Of a DNA stretch of 64,000 nt, positions 10,702 through 20,724 are shown one piece after another. The position numbers and the translations under genes were made by a program. This stretch comes from Heterodera schachtii (lineage: Eukaryota > Nematoda > Chromadorea > Rhabditida > Heteroderidae), in the NCBI GenBank assembly GCA_023374025.1, contig SIJG01000020.1, positions 1,601,020 to 1,665,019 of the forward strand, in the 5' to 3' direction. A model generated the notes under the pieces. That model was not told where the DNA came from, did no database searches, and saw only the letters and a program-made list of their open reading frames with translations. Within the stretch, counting starts at the first letter, position 1; each line of letters opens with the position of its first letter.

Positions 10702-11370
10702 TTATCCGACATTTCTGACCTGATCACTGATCGGTTCTTCTATTTCGTCATATTTCACTGAAATTTCAAATTCGTTCCATGCCAAAATGACATTTTGGTC
10801 TTTTTTAACGCCATAATCATCCATTGTTTTACCATCGTTTTCAAAAACAAGATCCCTTGTGTCTATCAATACTTGTTTTTCGTGCGGAATACCGAACATT
10901 TCTGTGATCGCCTTCTTCAAGGTGGCTACAGTGTCGCTTTTGTCCAGCATAATGATGAAAGTTTCACTTCCATAGTTCACGCGGATTTTTAATTCACCAA
11001 AGGATAAGAAAACTTTCGGTTTCCTAAGGCAAAATTCCAGTGTTTCCTGGTCCTCAAGCACTTCGCCAAATGAACTGCGGTTTCTGATTAGTTGGTGCTT
11101 GCGTGGAATGCCAGTCACTTTTTTGATCGCCTGCTTTAAAGCTGCCACAGTACTCTCTCTATTCAAATCAACAATGATCATTGTGTGCTCATCTTTGCTA
11201 GCATTAATAGCTCTCATTTGATTTTTTGTCCGCAAATTGAACGCCTTGGGGATGTTTTTGCTAGAATTAACTATAATTTGCATGCTATCAGTGAATATCA
11301 TGAGCAGAAGCATTGTGATTACCCCAACAGAAATACCAACGGGGAGCAGTGAAAAGCCAAAAAGACTCAT
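10702..11370 (-). CDS. Membrane-anchored tandem ubiquitin-like protein
   Basis: A single open frame of 222 residues. Residues 5-28 form a hydrophobic leader (signal anchor or signal peptide), then come two ubiquitin-like folds. The first (about 63-125) has TVAALKQAIKKVTGIPRKHQ, like ubiquitin's TVENVK..I..KEGIPPDQQ. The second (about 128-200) has DTVATLKKAITEMFGIPHEKQ and DGKTMDDYGVKKDQNV, equivalent to the ESTLHLV region. There is no C-terminal Gly-Gly, so conjugation as classic ubiquitin is unlikely. The start is the first Met before the leader and is shared with the 34090 copy. No introns. A TATA-like element lies ~100 bp upstream. Secreted ubiquitin-like effectors are known in cyst nematodes; that role is inferred here. 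Confidence 0.8.
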   Translation of the reverse strand: MSLFGFSLLPVGISVGVITMLLLMIFTDSMQIIVNSSKNIPKAFNLRTKNQMRAINASKDEHTMIIVDLNRESTVAALKQAIKKVTGIPRKHQLIRNRSSFGEVLEDQETLEFCLRKPKVFLSFGELKIRVNYGSETFIIMLDKSDTVATLKKAITEMFGIPHEKQVLIDTRDLVFENDGKTMDDYGVKKDQNVILAWNEFEISVKYDEIEEPISDQVRNVG

Positions 11371-11466
11371 TTTTCGGGGAAAATTTGATGGAAATTAGAA
11401 AGAATGGAATTAGGCAGAATGAATAAATGTGGGCACTGTTTGTTGCTTCTCCATCTGTAGGGATAC

Positions 11467-11476
11467 TTTTATGGGG
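11467..11476 (-). promoter_or_regulatory. TATA-like element of the minus-strand UBL gene
   Basis: On the minus strand the sequence reads CCCCATAAAAG, followed downstream by GGAGAAGCAACAAACAG. The same order (CCATAAAAGG, then GAAGCAAC) is found upstream of the plus-strand UBL genes and both kinase-like genes. Confidence 0.6.
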
Positions 11477-11691
11477 CAGAATTCTAGTAAAAGATTGACT
11501 GGTAAATTAATGACCGATTTAATTTTGCAAAATTATAATCAAATATTGAATGGTCAATTAATAATTAGTAAATTAATCATTACTTTTGTTTAGGAAGAAT
11601 TCACAGTGAAATAGTGATGAGATAAATTAATAATCGCTTTTAATCAACTAATAAAATAAGTAATTGTAATAATTTTAAATATGAATTGTAT

Positions 11692-11965
11692 ACTAGAGCT
11701 CGGCGCAGAATTTTGCGGGGTCCCATTCTCCAATCCCGCATTTTTTGTAAATTGCGGCTTTTACGGGGGTAATCTCGTGGGATTCCGTCTCGTTGAGTTC
11801 CAATCGCGCAGCGGGTTGAATTTTTGTGCGGATTCAGGGGACCCCATTGCATTTTTTGTAAGGGATTTCTGTCATTGATAATAATTGTTTTTTAGAGCTC
11901 GGTATTTTGAAAAAAGCCTGTACCTGTACCCGTATTCCAAAAATGGCCGGTATTTTTTGTTATTA
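11692..11965. repeat. Word-rich fragments with TAGAGCTCGG termini
   Basis: Two TAGAGCTCGG-type termini lie at about 11694 and 11893. The first is followed by GCGGGATTG-like words, the second by GTACCTGTACCCG words. They look like broken hAT-like elements. Confidence 0.4.
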
Positions 11966-12172
11966 TCTATCAGCTCTAAATATTATATATCTGTTTTACT
12001 CCTTCCAATTTTCGCTTCCTTTTACTCCGTCGGCATCTTTAATTTATTTAAATTTATTTCATTTCTCTTTCAATAATAAAATTTTATTTTTTTTATTTTG
12101 AAAGTGTTGTAGATGATTGGCTTTGGTTGTAATTTGAATTGGCGCCATTACAGCCAGCAGAAAGCATACCAT

Positions 12173-12436
12173 TCATGAATATCGTAGTTTTTCGGTGCCA
12201 AAATTGTATTTAATGCCAATTACTTCTTTTAAAAAGCTTATGAATTCGAAATGTGAAGAAATTTTTCCATAATTTTTGTCTAAAGTTGGTAACTTGACCT
12301 TTTTCGCATTTAAACATGCATGGGTTGAGTTTGAATGATAATTTATGTCCTTGAAACCATGAAAATGTTGTTTGATCGATTTAAAGTTGCTCAGTGCCAA
12401 AATGACCGTGCCGAAATGTCTCAGACTGCAAATCAA
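12173..12436 (-). CDS. Unrecognised 87-residue frame, part of a dispersed family
   Basis: The minus frame contains FGTVILALSNFKSIKQHFHGF and runs to a stop at 12173. A related frame exists on the plus strand near 31439-31540 (FGTVILALSNFKKIKRHFHDF) and a decayed one near 13660-13740. The conserved wording between copies suggests a former gene family. I do not recognise it, and the copies carry stops, so it may be a pseudogene. Confidence 0.3.
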   Translation of the reverse strand: MICSLRHFGTVILALSNFKSIKQHFHGFKDINYHSNSTHACLNAKKVKLPTLDKNYGKISSHFEFISFLKEVIGIKYNFGTEKLRYS

Positions 12437-12593
12437 AAATTAATAAAAAAAAATACGTACAATAATGAATCTATAATTGCTATAAAAGCAGAGGCCACAC
12501 AAATGGACTTAACATTCCCATAAAAGCGTTAAAAACAAAAATCCATTTCAGTTTCTTGCAACCATGATAAGCTCCAAAATGGCACAAAAATTT

Positions 12594-13079
12594 CTGGAAT
12601 AATTAATTTGAACACCTAAAAAATAAAGTTTTTAATTTTCTGACATTCAAACTAGGGCACGGACAGGTCCAGGTACCGGTAGGTCAACCGGGAAAAACAA
12701 GCACTGGTAAGAATGGGGGTCTGAGTGAAAAATTAGAGATGCAAATTAGAGTTAAAGGGAAAATTTTTTTCTGTATACTCATTGGTTTTCCTATCAAGAA
12801 AATATCATTCCTCATATTTTTTAATTGATATATATATATATTATCATTTTTTAAATGAAAATCCGTACAAAATGAGCCTAATAATCCCAAAAAGGAAGCC
12901 ATTTTTGTTGAAAATCTGTTAACAAATCACTCAAATTTTCAAAATTTCCCCCGGCGGCGCCTATCGGCACCGCCGGACCACCTTTTTCCCCAAAAGTTTT
13001 CTGGAAAAAGCGCACCGAAAAAAGTGGTGTGATAAGTAAATCTAAATTTCAAATAATATTCGACCATTTAGCCCAAATG
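12594..13079 (-). repeat. Right arm of the long inverted repeat
   Basis: This is the reverse complement of 8821-9315. It contains the GC hairpin at 12951-12976 and the terminus TAGGGCACGGACAGG at 12653. The pair encloses 3.3 kb carrying the UBL gene and its decayed partner. Confidence 0.85.
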
Positions 13080-13080
13080 G

Positions 13081-13740
13081 AACTGAAATGGATCTTTCAT
13101 TTTTAAAGCCTTTATGTGTATGATTCCATTTGTATGGCCTCTGGTTTTACACCTATTATGTATTCATTATTCAACGAGGTTTTATCATTTTTGAATCTAA
13201 TTTGAAACTGAAATTGAGACCATTAAATTAATTGGTCCGTTTGTTTTGCCATCTCGCTTTTAATCGACCCAAAAGACGGCGATTAATTCTCAAAAAATTT
13301 AGTCAAATTCCTAAAAAGACGAAAATATTTATTGCGGACCGCCGTTGAAAGGATTTTGGGGCTTGAAAAAGTTGACAGACTCTTACTTCTTGGAAATCAA
13401 ATAGAAAATGGAAAAGAATATAAAACACTAATTAAATTTTACAGTTGACGCATTTTCATGGCAAAAATTAACACTCGCTGAAAATTTTGAAAGTTTTACG
13501 TCATTTTGGGGCCTTATCATGGTTGTTAAGAAACTGAATTGATCTTTCATTTTAATGCTTTTATGGGAATGTTAAATCCATTTGTATGGCCTCTGATTTT
13601 ACATTATGAATTCATTATTTAAGTGGTTTTATTAATTTTTGAATCAATTTGAAATCTGTGACATTTCGGCACGGTCATTTAGGTTTTGAGCAACTTTATA
13701 GCAATTAAACGAAATTTTAATTGTTTCACGGACATACAAT
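13081..13740 (+). repeat. Dispersed repeat related to 31030-31570 and to 12330-12590 (inverted)
   Basis: Shared phrases include AAGACGGCGATTAATTCTCA, TTTTCATGGCAAAAA and CATTTGTATGGCCTCTG. Part of the block occurs twice here (13081 and 13540). It resembles 3' flanks of the kinase-like genes (TTTGTCCGTTTGTTTTG with a GGCGGCGAT-type phrase), so it may be duplicated gene flank. Confidence 0.5.
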
Positions 13741-14570
13741 TTGAACCCAGAACCCGGAACGAGCAAATAGTCAGAAATACCTTTTCCAAAAATCCACCTT
13801 TATTGTCCAAAATCGATTCAATACATTTAATGTAATAGAAAATATGGATTCATGGCAATTCCATGCATTTGAATCGTTTTTGGACGATAAATGCGGACTT
13901 AGACATCGCTTTTTGTTCGAATTCGGGCACGGGGTTCGGATTTAAGTAAAATGCTCATTTTCTGATCGGCGCCCTGAAAATATCTTTGCAAAAAAATTTC
14001 ATTGCTCAGCGGAATGCGCTTAGTGTGTGATGATTTATGAATTTCCAATTTTCGTATTTGCATGATTGTCAACATTAATTTAATCACTGAAAAAAGGCAC
14101 TGAGCGAAACGAAACATTAAAAAACGAACAGAAAGAAAATACCATAATAAGGTGTTTTATACGTTGTAAAAAAATTTTTTTTTTTTAAAAGGTCGCCCAC
14201 CGCCTTAACTTATTACCTTAAATTTTCATTTTCCCTATTTTTTTCATGTTTCGGTTGGGTGTGCAAATATATTTGATATTATGTTGTTATTTTTAATAAT
14301 CAAAATTATAAATAGGGCTTCCTTGCCGAAATTTTAGCCCAAATTGGAATATCGAGACGATATTTTACAAATCGGCAATCCGTTCCATCCCTGTTAATAT
14401 TATTTAGCATGACAAATTAAGCAAAAATTAACAAAAACGAACAAAGAAAATTTTCAAATGTATCGAACGAGAGATCATTTTAATATTTGATCACAATATT
14501 CGGATCACAATGTTTACAGTTTATAATTTTTCATATGGTATAAAAACGAATTGTCCGTCGTCCAAGCAAA
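13741..14570. other. Intergenic, nothing recognised
   Basis: AT-rich with a degenerate GAACCCGGAAC/CGGGGTTCGG word pair at 13745 and 13925. No supported gene. Confidence 0.35.
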
Positions 14571-14574
14571 CTCT

Positions 14575-14857
14575 TTATTGGACATGTTGGCACCATTCTG
14601 GCCAATCTTAGCAAAGCATGTGTAATTTTTGAAAGATGTTCTATTGACAGCACTTCGGGGTCATTTTGCTGCTCACAAGCCCATAAAACTGTGATCTGAT
14701 CAGTGCCTAAAACGCGTTAATTAAGTAATTATGGCCCACCGATTGCGCAACCGATGGCTGAACAGAAATGCTGTTCCGCAGAACATTCTGACATAACAAT
14801 CGCAGCATTGCCCGAAATGTCGTACATTCCAACTTTCCAATGAATCCCTGTGAAAGT
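14575..14857 (-). CDS. Unrecognised two-exon coding fragment
   Basis: On the minus strand, after TTTCACAG, a frame starts IHWKVGMYDISGN and includes SECSAEQHFCSAIGCAIG. If a very short intron (33 bp, GTGGGC...TTTTAG) is removed, it continues in phase as TDQITVLWACEQQNDPEV and LSIEHLSKITHALLRLARM. The phase match and coding-like composition support a real former gene. I do not recognise the protein, and no further exons are clear, so it may be truncated. Confidence 0.35.
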
Positions 14858-15174
14858 AATTTAGAAATTAATTTAATTTTTTGAGTTTTAAAATTACGTT
14901 GCAAATGCACGTAAAAGCGAAACAGAAGAAGAGAGACAATTTGAGAACAAATTTCGTTTTTTTCTTAAGGTTTTGACCGGCTAAAAACAATCATTAAGAA
15001 ATAAATGACAGACATTAACAATACTGAAAATTTAAAAAGAAAATTAAAGAAAAAATTAAGCGAAAAATTTTACAATTTAAATAATCAGAAAATATAAGAA
15101 AATTAAATTGGGAACCATTGCGCGAGAAGGAATTTGCTCAAAAAACCTTTAATAAATAATTAATTAATAATTAC

Positions 15175-15790
15175 TAGGGCTGGGAAATTTAGGTAAATGC
15201 CTAAAATTTTTGCGCACTTAATACGCACAGATAAGCACGGAAAAAGCATTTTCCACTTGGTTTGAGGTGTCTACGATGACTTTTATAATACCTATTCTTA
15301 CCTATTTTGGAGTTTTTCTACCTATTACCTAGGTACCTATTTTGGCATTTTTGTTACCTATTTTAAGGATTTTCAAAAAATCTTAACAAAAATGCAATAA
15401 AACCAAAAAAAATACCCCAAAGAATCGACCAAAATTTTTGGAAAATTTTCTCGAAAATTCATCCGAAAATTTTTTTTTTTCTTGACAAAATTTTTAATTA
15501 AAATTTGTTCATTATTTGCTAAGAAAACATTGTAAATATTTAAATTATTCATCTACACAGAAATAGAACCAAAATTTTATCTTTTTGTTTATTTTTTAAA
15601 ATTTTTCTTAAAAATTTATTTCCCAAAATTTATATTTTTTCTTGACAAAATTTTTAATTTAAAATGTCAATGTTTTCTAAGAAAATATTAAAAACATTTG
15701 CATTATTCGTTTACAAAAAAGTAAAACCCAAATTTTCCTTTTTTGTTTGCTTTTTTCCACTAAAAAATCGTTAATAAAAATTTTTATACA
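15175..15790 (+). repeat. Truncated hAT-like element, word TACCTATTTT
   Basis: It starts TAGGGCTGGGAAATTTAGG and shares a long backbone with 32532-33119 (TGCGCACTTAATACGC, GGTGTCTACGATGACTTTTA, AACAAAAATGCAATAAAA). Where that copy repeats GCCTATTTT, this one repeats TACCTATTTT. I see no right terminus. Confidence 0.6.
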
Positions 15791-15997
15791 CGAGCATTGA
15801 TTAACGATGACGATTAGCCTCAGCAAAGTTATTAGCGGCAAAAGAGCAAAGGGGGCGGTTATTTCAATTGCTTTTAATTTTATTTGGAAATAATTGGTAT
15901 TTTTATTTTTGTTTGGGCTAATAAAATATAAAATGGATGCTTTTCACAATGTTGTCAATTTTCCATTTACCTTCTTTTGAGGCGAGAGAGTACACCG

Positions 15998-16995
15998 TCA
16001 GATGGAAAAATTTGGTAAATATTGATCATATGGCCCAGAGACGAAAATGGTCGAAACATATACCAATCGATAGCTCTCAGTCTGTAATCTATGAATCTGA
16101 AAGAATTTTTTTGCGGAAACCAATCTCTGAAGAGTTACAGACCCGGGACTGAAATGGCCAAATGGCTTTGGGACTGAACCGTACAAAGCCTTAAACGCAT
16201 GGAATTGCGACAAAATATATATCAATCGATTCCTCTTGGCTTCTAAATTACGAATCCGAAAGAATTTTTGGATAAAAATGAAATTGAAAAAAGTTATAGG
16301 TCATCAAAACCTCTAAAAATGACTGATAAAAAAAACCAATTTAAGTGAGCCAAAAAAAAAACGCTTAAGACCACTTGCAGCTTTCGAACTTCGCAAAAGG
16401 GAGCATGCGAAGACGGAGCAAGTAGTGGGGCGAGACGGAGGGCGGAGGAAAAAGTCTGACGAGCGCCACAGGCGGTTGACTGCGGGGGCCCGAAGGGCCC
16501 CCGCCAATCAGTCAACCGCCTGCGGATCACGCGCGGACTTCTTCCGTAGCCTGTAGTCTCGCCCCACCTACTGGCCGCCGTAGTCGAGTGTGCGGCGATT
16601 TTTTAGCGCAATAACCAAAACTTAAATTTTCAAATTTGACGAATTTTTATTATTTTTTGACTGAACCGGTTTTGAGGACCCATAAATAGGTAAATTTGTT
16701 TTTCATCCAAAAATTCTTTCGGATTCGTGGGTTACATACCGAGAGGAATCGATTGATATGTATTTTGTCGCAATTCCATGCGTTTAAGGCTTTGGACGGT
16801 TCAGTCCCAAAGCCATTTGGCCATTTCAGTCCCGGGTCTGTAACTCTTCAGGGATTGGTTTCCGCAAAAAAATTCTTTCGGATTCATACTTTACAGACCG
16901 AGAGCTATCGATTGGTATATATTTTGGCCATTTTCGGCTCTGGGCCATATGATCAATATTTTCTAACTTGGAAAAATTTTGAATTCCATTGAGAA
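15998..16995. mobile_element. ~1-kb foldback element with GC-palindrome core
   Basis: Bases 16002-16350 are the inverse of 16650-16990. Shared pieces include GATCATATGGCCCAGAG, ATCGATAGCTCTC and CATGGAATTGCGACAAAATA. The centre (16471-16520) is a near-perfect palindrome around GGGGGCCCGAAGGGCCCCC, flanked by GCGGTTGACTG and its complement. Its outer motif also borders the MULE transposase debris at 25480-25500, so it may be a MULE-related foldback; that link is inference. Confidence 0.7.
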
Positions 16996-17226
16996 AATTT
17001 TAAATTAACCAATAACAATGTTCGCTAGTCTTCTGCCCAATTCTTAGTAATTTCAATAAGAAAACGCCAGAAAATGTAAGCGCTTTTTTGGGTGTTTTGA
17101 CTCTAACTTTTTTGTACATGAACGAATTTTATTTTAATTTTCAAGTAAAAAAATAAATTTAATTGGAAAATTAACCAAGGAAGAAATATTTATTTAGGTT
17201 AACTTGAGAAAGATAAATTTTTGTTA

Positions 17227-17460
17227 TAGTCCTCGTCCGGCGTCGTTTTGTGCTCCGCCGCGTATTCTCTCCGCCCGCCGACGGCGAAATGAGTGACCAT
17301 TTAGTGGCGGAGCGGCGACAAAAGTTCCCCCTCCCCCTCTCCCCCATGCATTAGGGGAGGGAGGCAAATCGGCCCACCCGTCGGGTGTCCTCCCTCCTCG
17401 GTGGGCACCAAATGCAAGGCACCCATTCCGCCCGGGGGGGGGGGGGAAGGCAGCAAATGC
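17227..17460. repeat. GC-rich dispersed repeat (copy 2)
   Basis: Matches 7622-7845. Ends in a poly-G run near 17440. The minus-strand open frame is compositional. Confidence 0.65.
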
Positions 17461-17469
17461 ATCGCCGGA

Positions 17470-18040
17470 GATTAATAGATGGGTAGGGTAATTAGGAACC
17501 ATTTAAAAACATAGACCACTCTAGTGGGTGGACTACAAATATTTGAAAAAAAAATTTTTGCGTAAATCTTCGGTAAATTAAAAAAACGATTACTAACGAA
17601 GACAAAAAATTTTTGAAAAAATAAAATATATTCCGGGCTTATAGGTGAAAAATTCAACAGTCCCAGTTGGCACATAAAAAAAAATTCATTTTAAATAAAG
17701 AGCAAAATGATTAATTAATGTAGGCATTTTTTTTATTATTTTTTAAAAATTTATTTTGTCTTTAAATTGTTATAAAATCACTAACAATAAGCCTGAAAAA
17801 ATTTATTTTAAAATTCATTGTTAAATGAAAATTTTTGAGTTTGCAATTTAAAATAAAATCGCCAAATGTAATTCTTTTTTTTAATAAAATCCAAAAATTT
17901 TAAGTAATTCTTGCAATTGGCTCAAAAAAATCATTGAGTAAATTGAAATGGCAGATCCCGAACCCGTCGGGAGTCTAGTTTTCTGCTCCTCACAAAACTT
18001 CGAGGGTGTATTTTTCGTTTTTATGCATTTTTATTAATAA
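17470..18040. other. AT-rich intergenic
   Basis: Nothing recognised apart from a short GAACCCGTCGGGAG patch at 17959. Confidence 0.35.
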
Positions 18041-18042
18041 AT

Positions 18043-18123
18043 CTCAATTTGGCATTGCTTTCTTACCGGTTCGAGGCTTTGGTGGACAAACACTTTGATG
18101 GACAAACGGAATTGACAATTTTG
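18043..18123 (+). pseudogene. F-box-like family fragment
   Basis: The plus frame reads LNLALLSYRFEALVDKHF then DGQTELTIL. It matches exon 2 of the F-box-like genes at 46-64 kb (LKLALLSPRFNALVDKHF, DGKSELTIW). Only ~27 residues survive and the frame ends at a foldback repeat. Confidence 0.7.
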
Positions 18124-18160
18124 AATCAAACCAACTCATGCACCATTTCCGTGCGGAACG

Positions 18161-18510
18161 GGCCAGTTCCGTCCCGCCAGTTCCGTCCCAGCCAAGTTTA
18201 GAGCATCATAACTTTTTTCTTTTTGACCAAATTAAATAAACTTGGTATCATTCGAAAGCTCTTAACAAGCTCTATCGGCTTGCTAAAAATCACAAAGATA
18301 TACCGAAGTGTAAAAAAGTTAGAAATTAAAATATGCTAAAATTCTGACTTTTTTGTATTATTCATGTTGCAACTTTTTTATAAGTTATTCAATCGCTTAG
18401 TAGTAGCTTATCAAATGCTTCTAAACATGTAGAGCTTTCGAATGATGCCATATTGGCCAACTTAGAAAAAAAAGCTATGATGTTTTAAACAAGTCTGGGA
18501 CGGAACTGAC
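18161..18510. mobile_element. Foldback repeat with GTTCCGTCCC ends
   Basis: The left end carries GCCAGTTCCGTCCCAGCC and the right end its inverse (GGGACGGAACTGAC). Inside, TTGGTATCATTCGAAAGCTC at 18242 is mirrored by GAGCTTTCGAATGATGCC at 18432. Arms are ~150 bp. No coding capacity. Confidence 0.65.
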
Positions 18511-18515
18511 CCCTA

Positions 18516-18565
18516 CCGATCGTGGGCAGCTCTACCAATGAGCTATCGAGGCACACCCGCCCTTT
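18516..18565 (-). tRNA. 5' half of a tRNA-like sequence
   Basis: The minus strand reads GCCTCGATAGCTCATTGG then TAGAGCT, a good D-arm/A-box, followed by a weak anticodon stem. The T-arm is missing; the foldback element begins where it should be. It is a truncated tRNA or tRNA-derived repeat. Confidence 0.35.
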
Positions 18566-18569
18566 CTTT

Positions 18570-19780
18570 TATGGATCTTATCAACTCCCGCTTACCGCGT
18601 TTTAACCGCCCAGTCAGCTTCTTCCTTACAGAAGTATTGAAATAAATATTATCAAACAAAATGTTTTTTTCTCTCTGATCATATTGGAAATGAAAATGGC
18701 AAAGTTTTTTACTTAGTTGGGACTTAATGAATTTATTATAATTCGAACTTCTCCGGTGAAGGTTGTCAATTTAAATGGCGAAAAAATAGGCAAAAATCCT
18801 TTGCGAAAATTCCTGTCTACCGCGCTCCCCTCATAAATGTTTTAATTTATTAATGGTTTTGTTAGAGATTAAATCACTTAGGCATTGCACCGGCGATTGT
18901 GCTTTTAAAATTTTAAGTGCTTTGCCTACAACTGTAAGGCTTGGTCTTGAACAAAGTATCAAATTAATGAAAAATATGAAACAAAATTCGAGCGCAAAAA
19001 AAAGAATTTCAACAAATTTGGTCATAAATAAGATTCTGTCTTTTTAACTTTAGTCAAAGTATTTTGCTATTAAAATAAACTCAAAATTTAATATATTTTT
19101 AAAGTAAACTGGGCTTACGAGAAATTATAAAAATCATATGGAAATGAGAGATCACTCGCAGCTCTTTCATTATCGTCAGTTCACCATGTTAATGATTGGT
19201 TTAATGCTCTTAGACAAGTATGAAAAGCCAGTTTTGCAACTAATTTTTAATTATTTTTAAAAGGTTCATTAATAGGCGAGTAAATAATTAATTCAATTGT
19301 ATTTTGAATTCAAAGGACTCTTATAATATTGGCGTGAACAATGGTGAACCGCTATTTCCAATAATTGAATGGAATCATCATGCAGCAGTCTTTGAAAATT
19401 TGGCAAGGACTAACAATGCATAAGGTGGTTATCACAATGCATAAATAATTACTCGAAGTTTTTGACCGTATTCAAGCAACCCGTAATAACGAACAAATAA
19501 ACGAAAAATTATCTTTATCTTCCGGTTTTTAATTTTTTTTTTAATCATAGTTTTGTTTTGACCCAAGTTCTGATTTCGAAATTTATGCTGACACTCAAAT
19601 TAAACACATCTTTTTATCCCGTTTAAATCAAGTTTAATTTTAAATTGGTTTGTATTTTTATGCCATCTATTTTCAGTTGAAGAAACAGCGCAAATAATAA
19701 TTATTTCAATTACCTAGGAAAGCTATAATTTAATTTTTAAATTTTTTTATGGATTAATTTTGTCATTTAGTGTTTGTTTT
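18570..19780. other. AT-rich intergenic
   Basis: No recognised gene or repeat. The open frame near 18853-19047 lacks family support and is mirrored by a frame on the other strand. Confidence 0.35.
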
Positions 19781-19789
19781 CGTTTTAAT

Positions 19790-20200
19790 GCATTTTTGAT
19801 TAATAGAAAAGTAATCACCAAATGCAAATTCAATGATTTTCTGAAATTGAAGTGATCACTCAATTGGCAATTCAATAATTCACTATAATAATGCTAAATA
19901 AAAGTAATCACATCAATTGCCAATTCATTATTTTACCTGAATCTAAATTTTGGCCCCATAAAAGGGATTACTTCACAATTGGTTAAGCAACATACAGTCC
20001 TGACTTTCATGCATTCATATTTAGCTTTCTTACCTTTCTGATTGCCCTCCAAATTGAGTCATTTTTGCTTCTTCACTGTTATCTGTTGGCATTTTTGCTG
20101 GATCATGCTTATAATGATGCATGCCATCATCCAAAGATGTCAATTAATGATCCGTGATTCATTCGAAGATTTTTGAGTCATAAGAAAGATTAAAACATTG
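19790..20200 (+). promoter_or_regulatory. UBL-type promoter block upstream of kinase copy A
   Basis: AT-rich repeats with CAATTGCCAATTCA lead to GGCCCCATAAAAGG at 19952, then GGTTAAGCAACATACAGTC. From 20057 the sequence (TTGAGTCATTTTTGC ... GGCATTTTTGCTGG) is a decayed match to the UBL first exon, whose start reads ATGAGTCATTTTGGC. ATGCCA and TGGCAT occur at 20083-20120; ATGCCA is the reported dorsal-gland (DOG) box core of cyst nematode effectors, but it is short enough to occur by chance. Confidence 0.55.
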
Positions 20201-20453
20201 GATTTCTTACGGGATCAAGACCCAGACAAAATCGTGATTTTATCAGAATTCCGACAAATCCCAGGATTTAATCCCGATAGTTCTATCCCGGTCTTCCCAA
20301 GCCCGAATCCTGGTCCCTATTTTCCAAAAGTCCGGTCTCTAGCATTTATGTTATGCGTAAAACGAACGAATGTCAATTTTGGCGTTATCTGGCATTTAAT
20401 TTTGAGCTTGAACTAGTTCTAGTGCAGCATAATCTTTAGTATTGTATATAACC

Positions 20454-20720
20454 TAGAGCTGGGATTTTTATGTTTTTACATAATTTTTCTGCCGCATAGT
20501 TATGGCGAGAGAAGCCCAAAAATAGCATTTAAGAATCTGAAAAAATTTAGGGGTAAGGGAGGGATAACGGCGATGCATAGTCGCCGCCGGGAAAATTTTT
20601 TTTCAATTAGGGTGAGATTTGTTAATAAATTTGATCCCGAAAATTATGAAAGCTTCAGAAATTTATCGCTAAACCGCTCAAAAAAATTCGGGGATTAAAG
20701 GAACATTTTACATTTTCAGA
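20454..20720 (+). repeat. hAT-like/hairpin repeat just upstream of kinase copy A
   Basis: It begins TAGAGCTGGGATTTTTATG (as at 56744) and contains a decayed GC hairpin at 20568-20590 followed by the usual GATTTGTTAA phrase. A shortened relative lies at 26925-27060 before kinase copy B. Confidence 0.55.
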
Positions 20721-20724
20721 AAAA

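Noticed and set aside
13899..14117. 72-residue minus frame starting MFRFAQCLFSVIKLML
   Set aside because: No domain, no paralogue and no splice context; likely chance.
16294..16530. Open frames on the minus strand inside the foldback
   Set aside because: They run through the GC-palindrome core and end at its axis; no family match.
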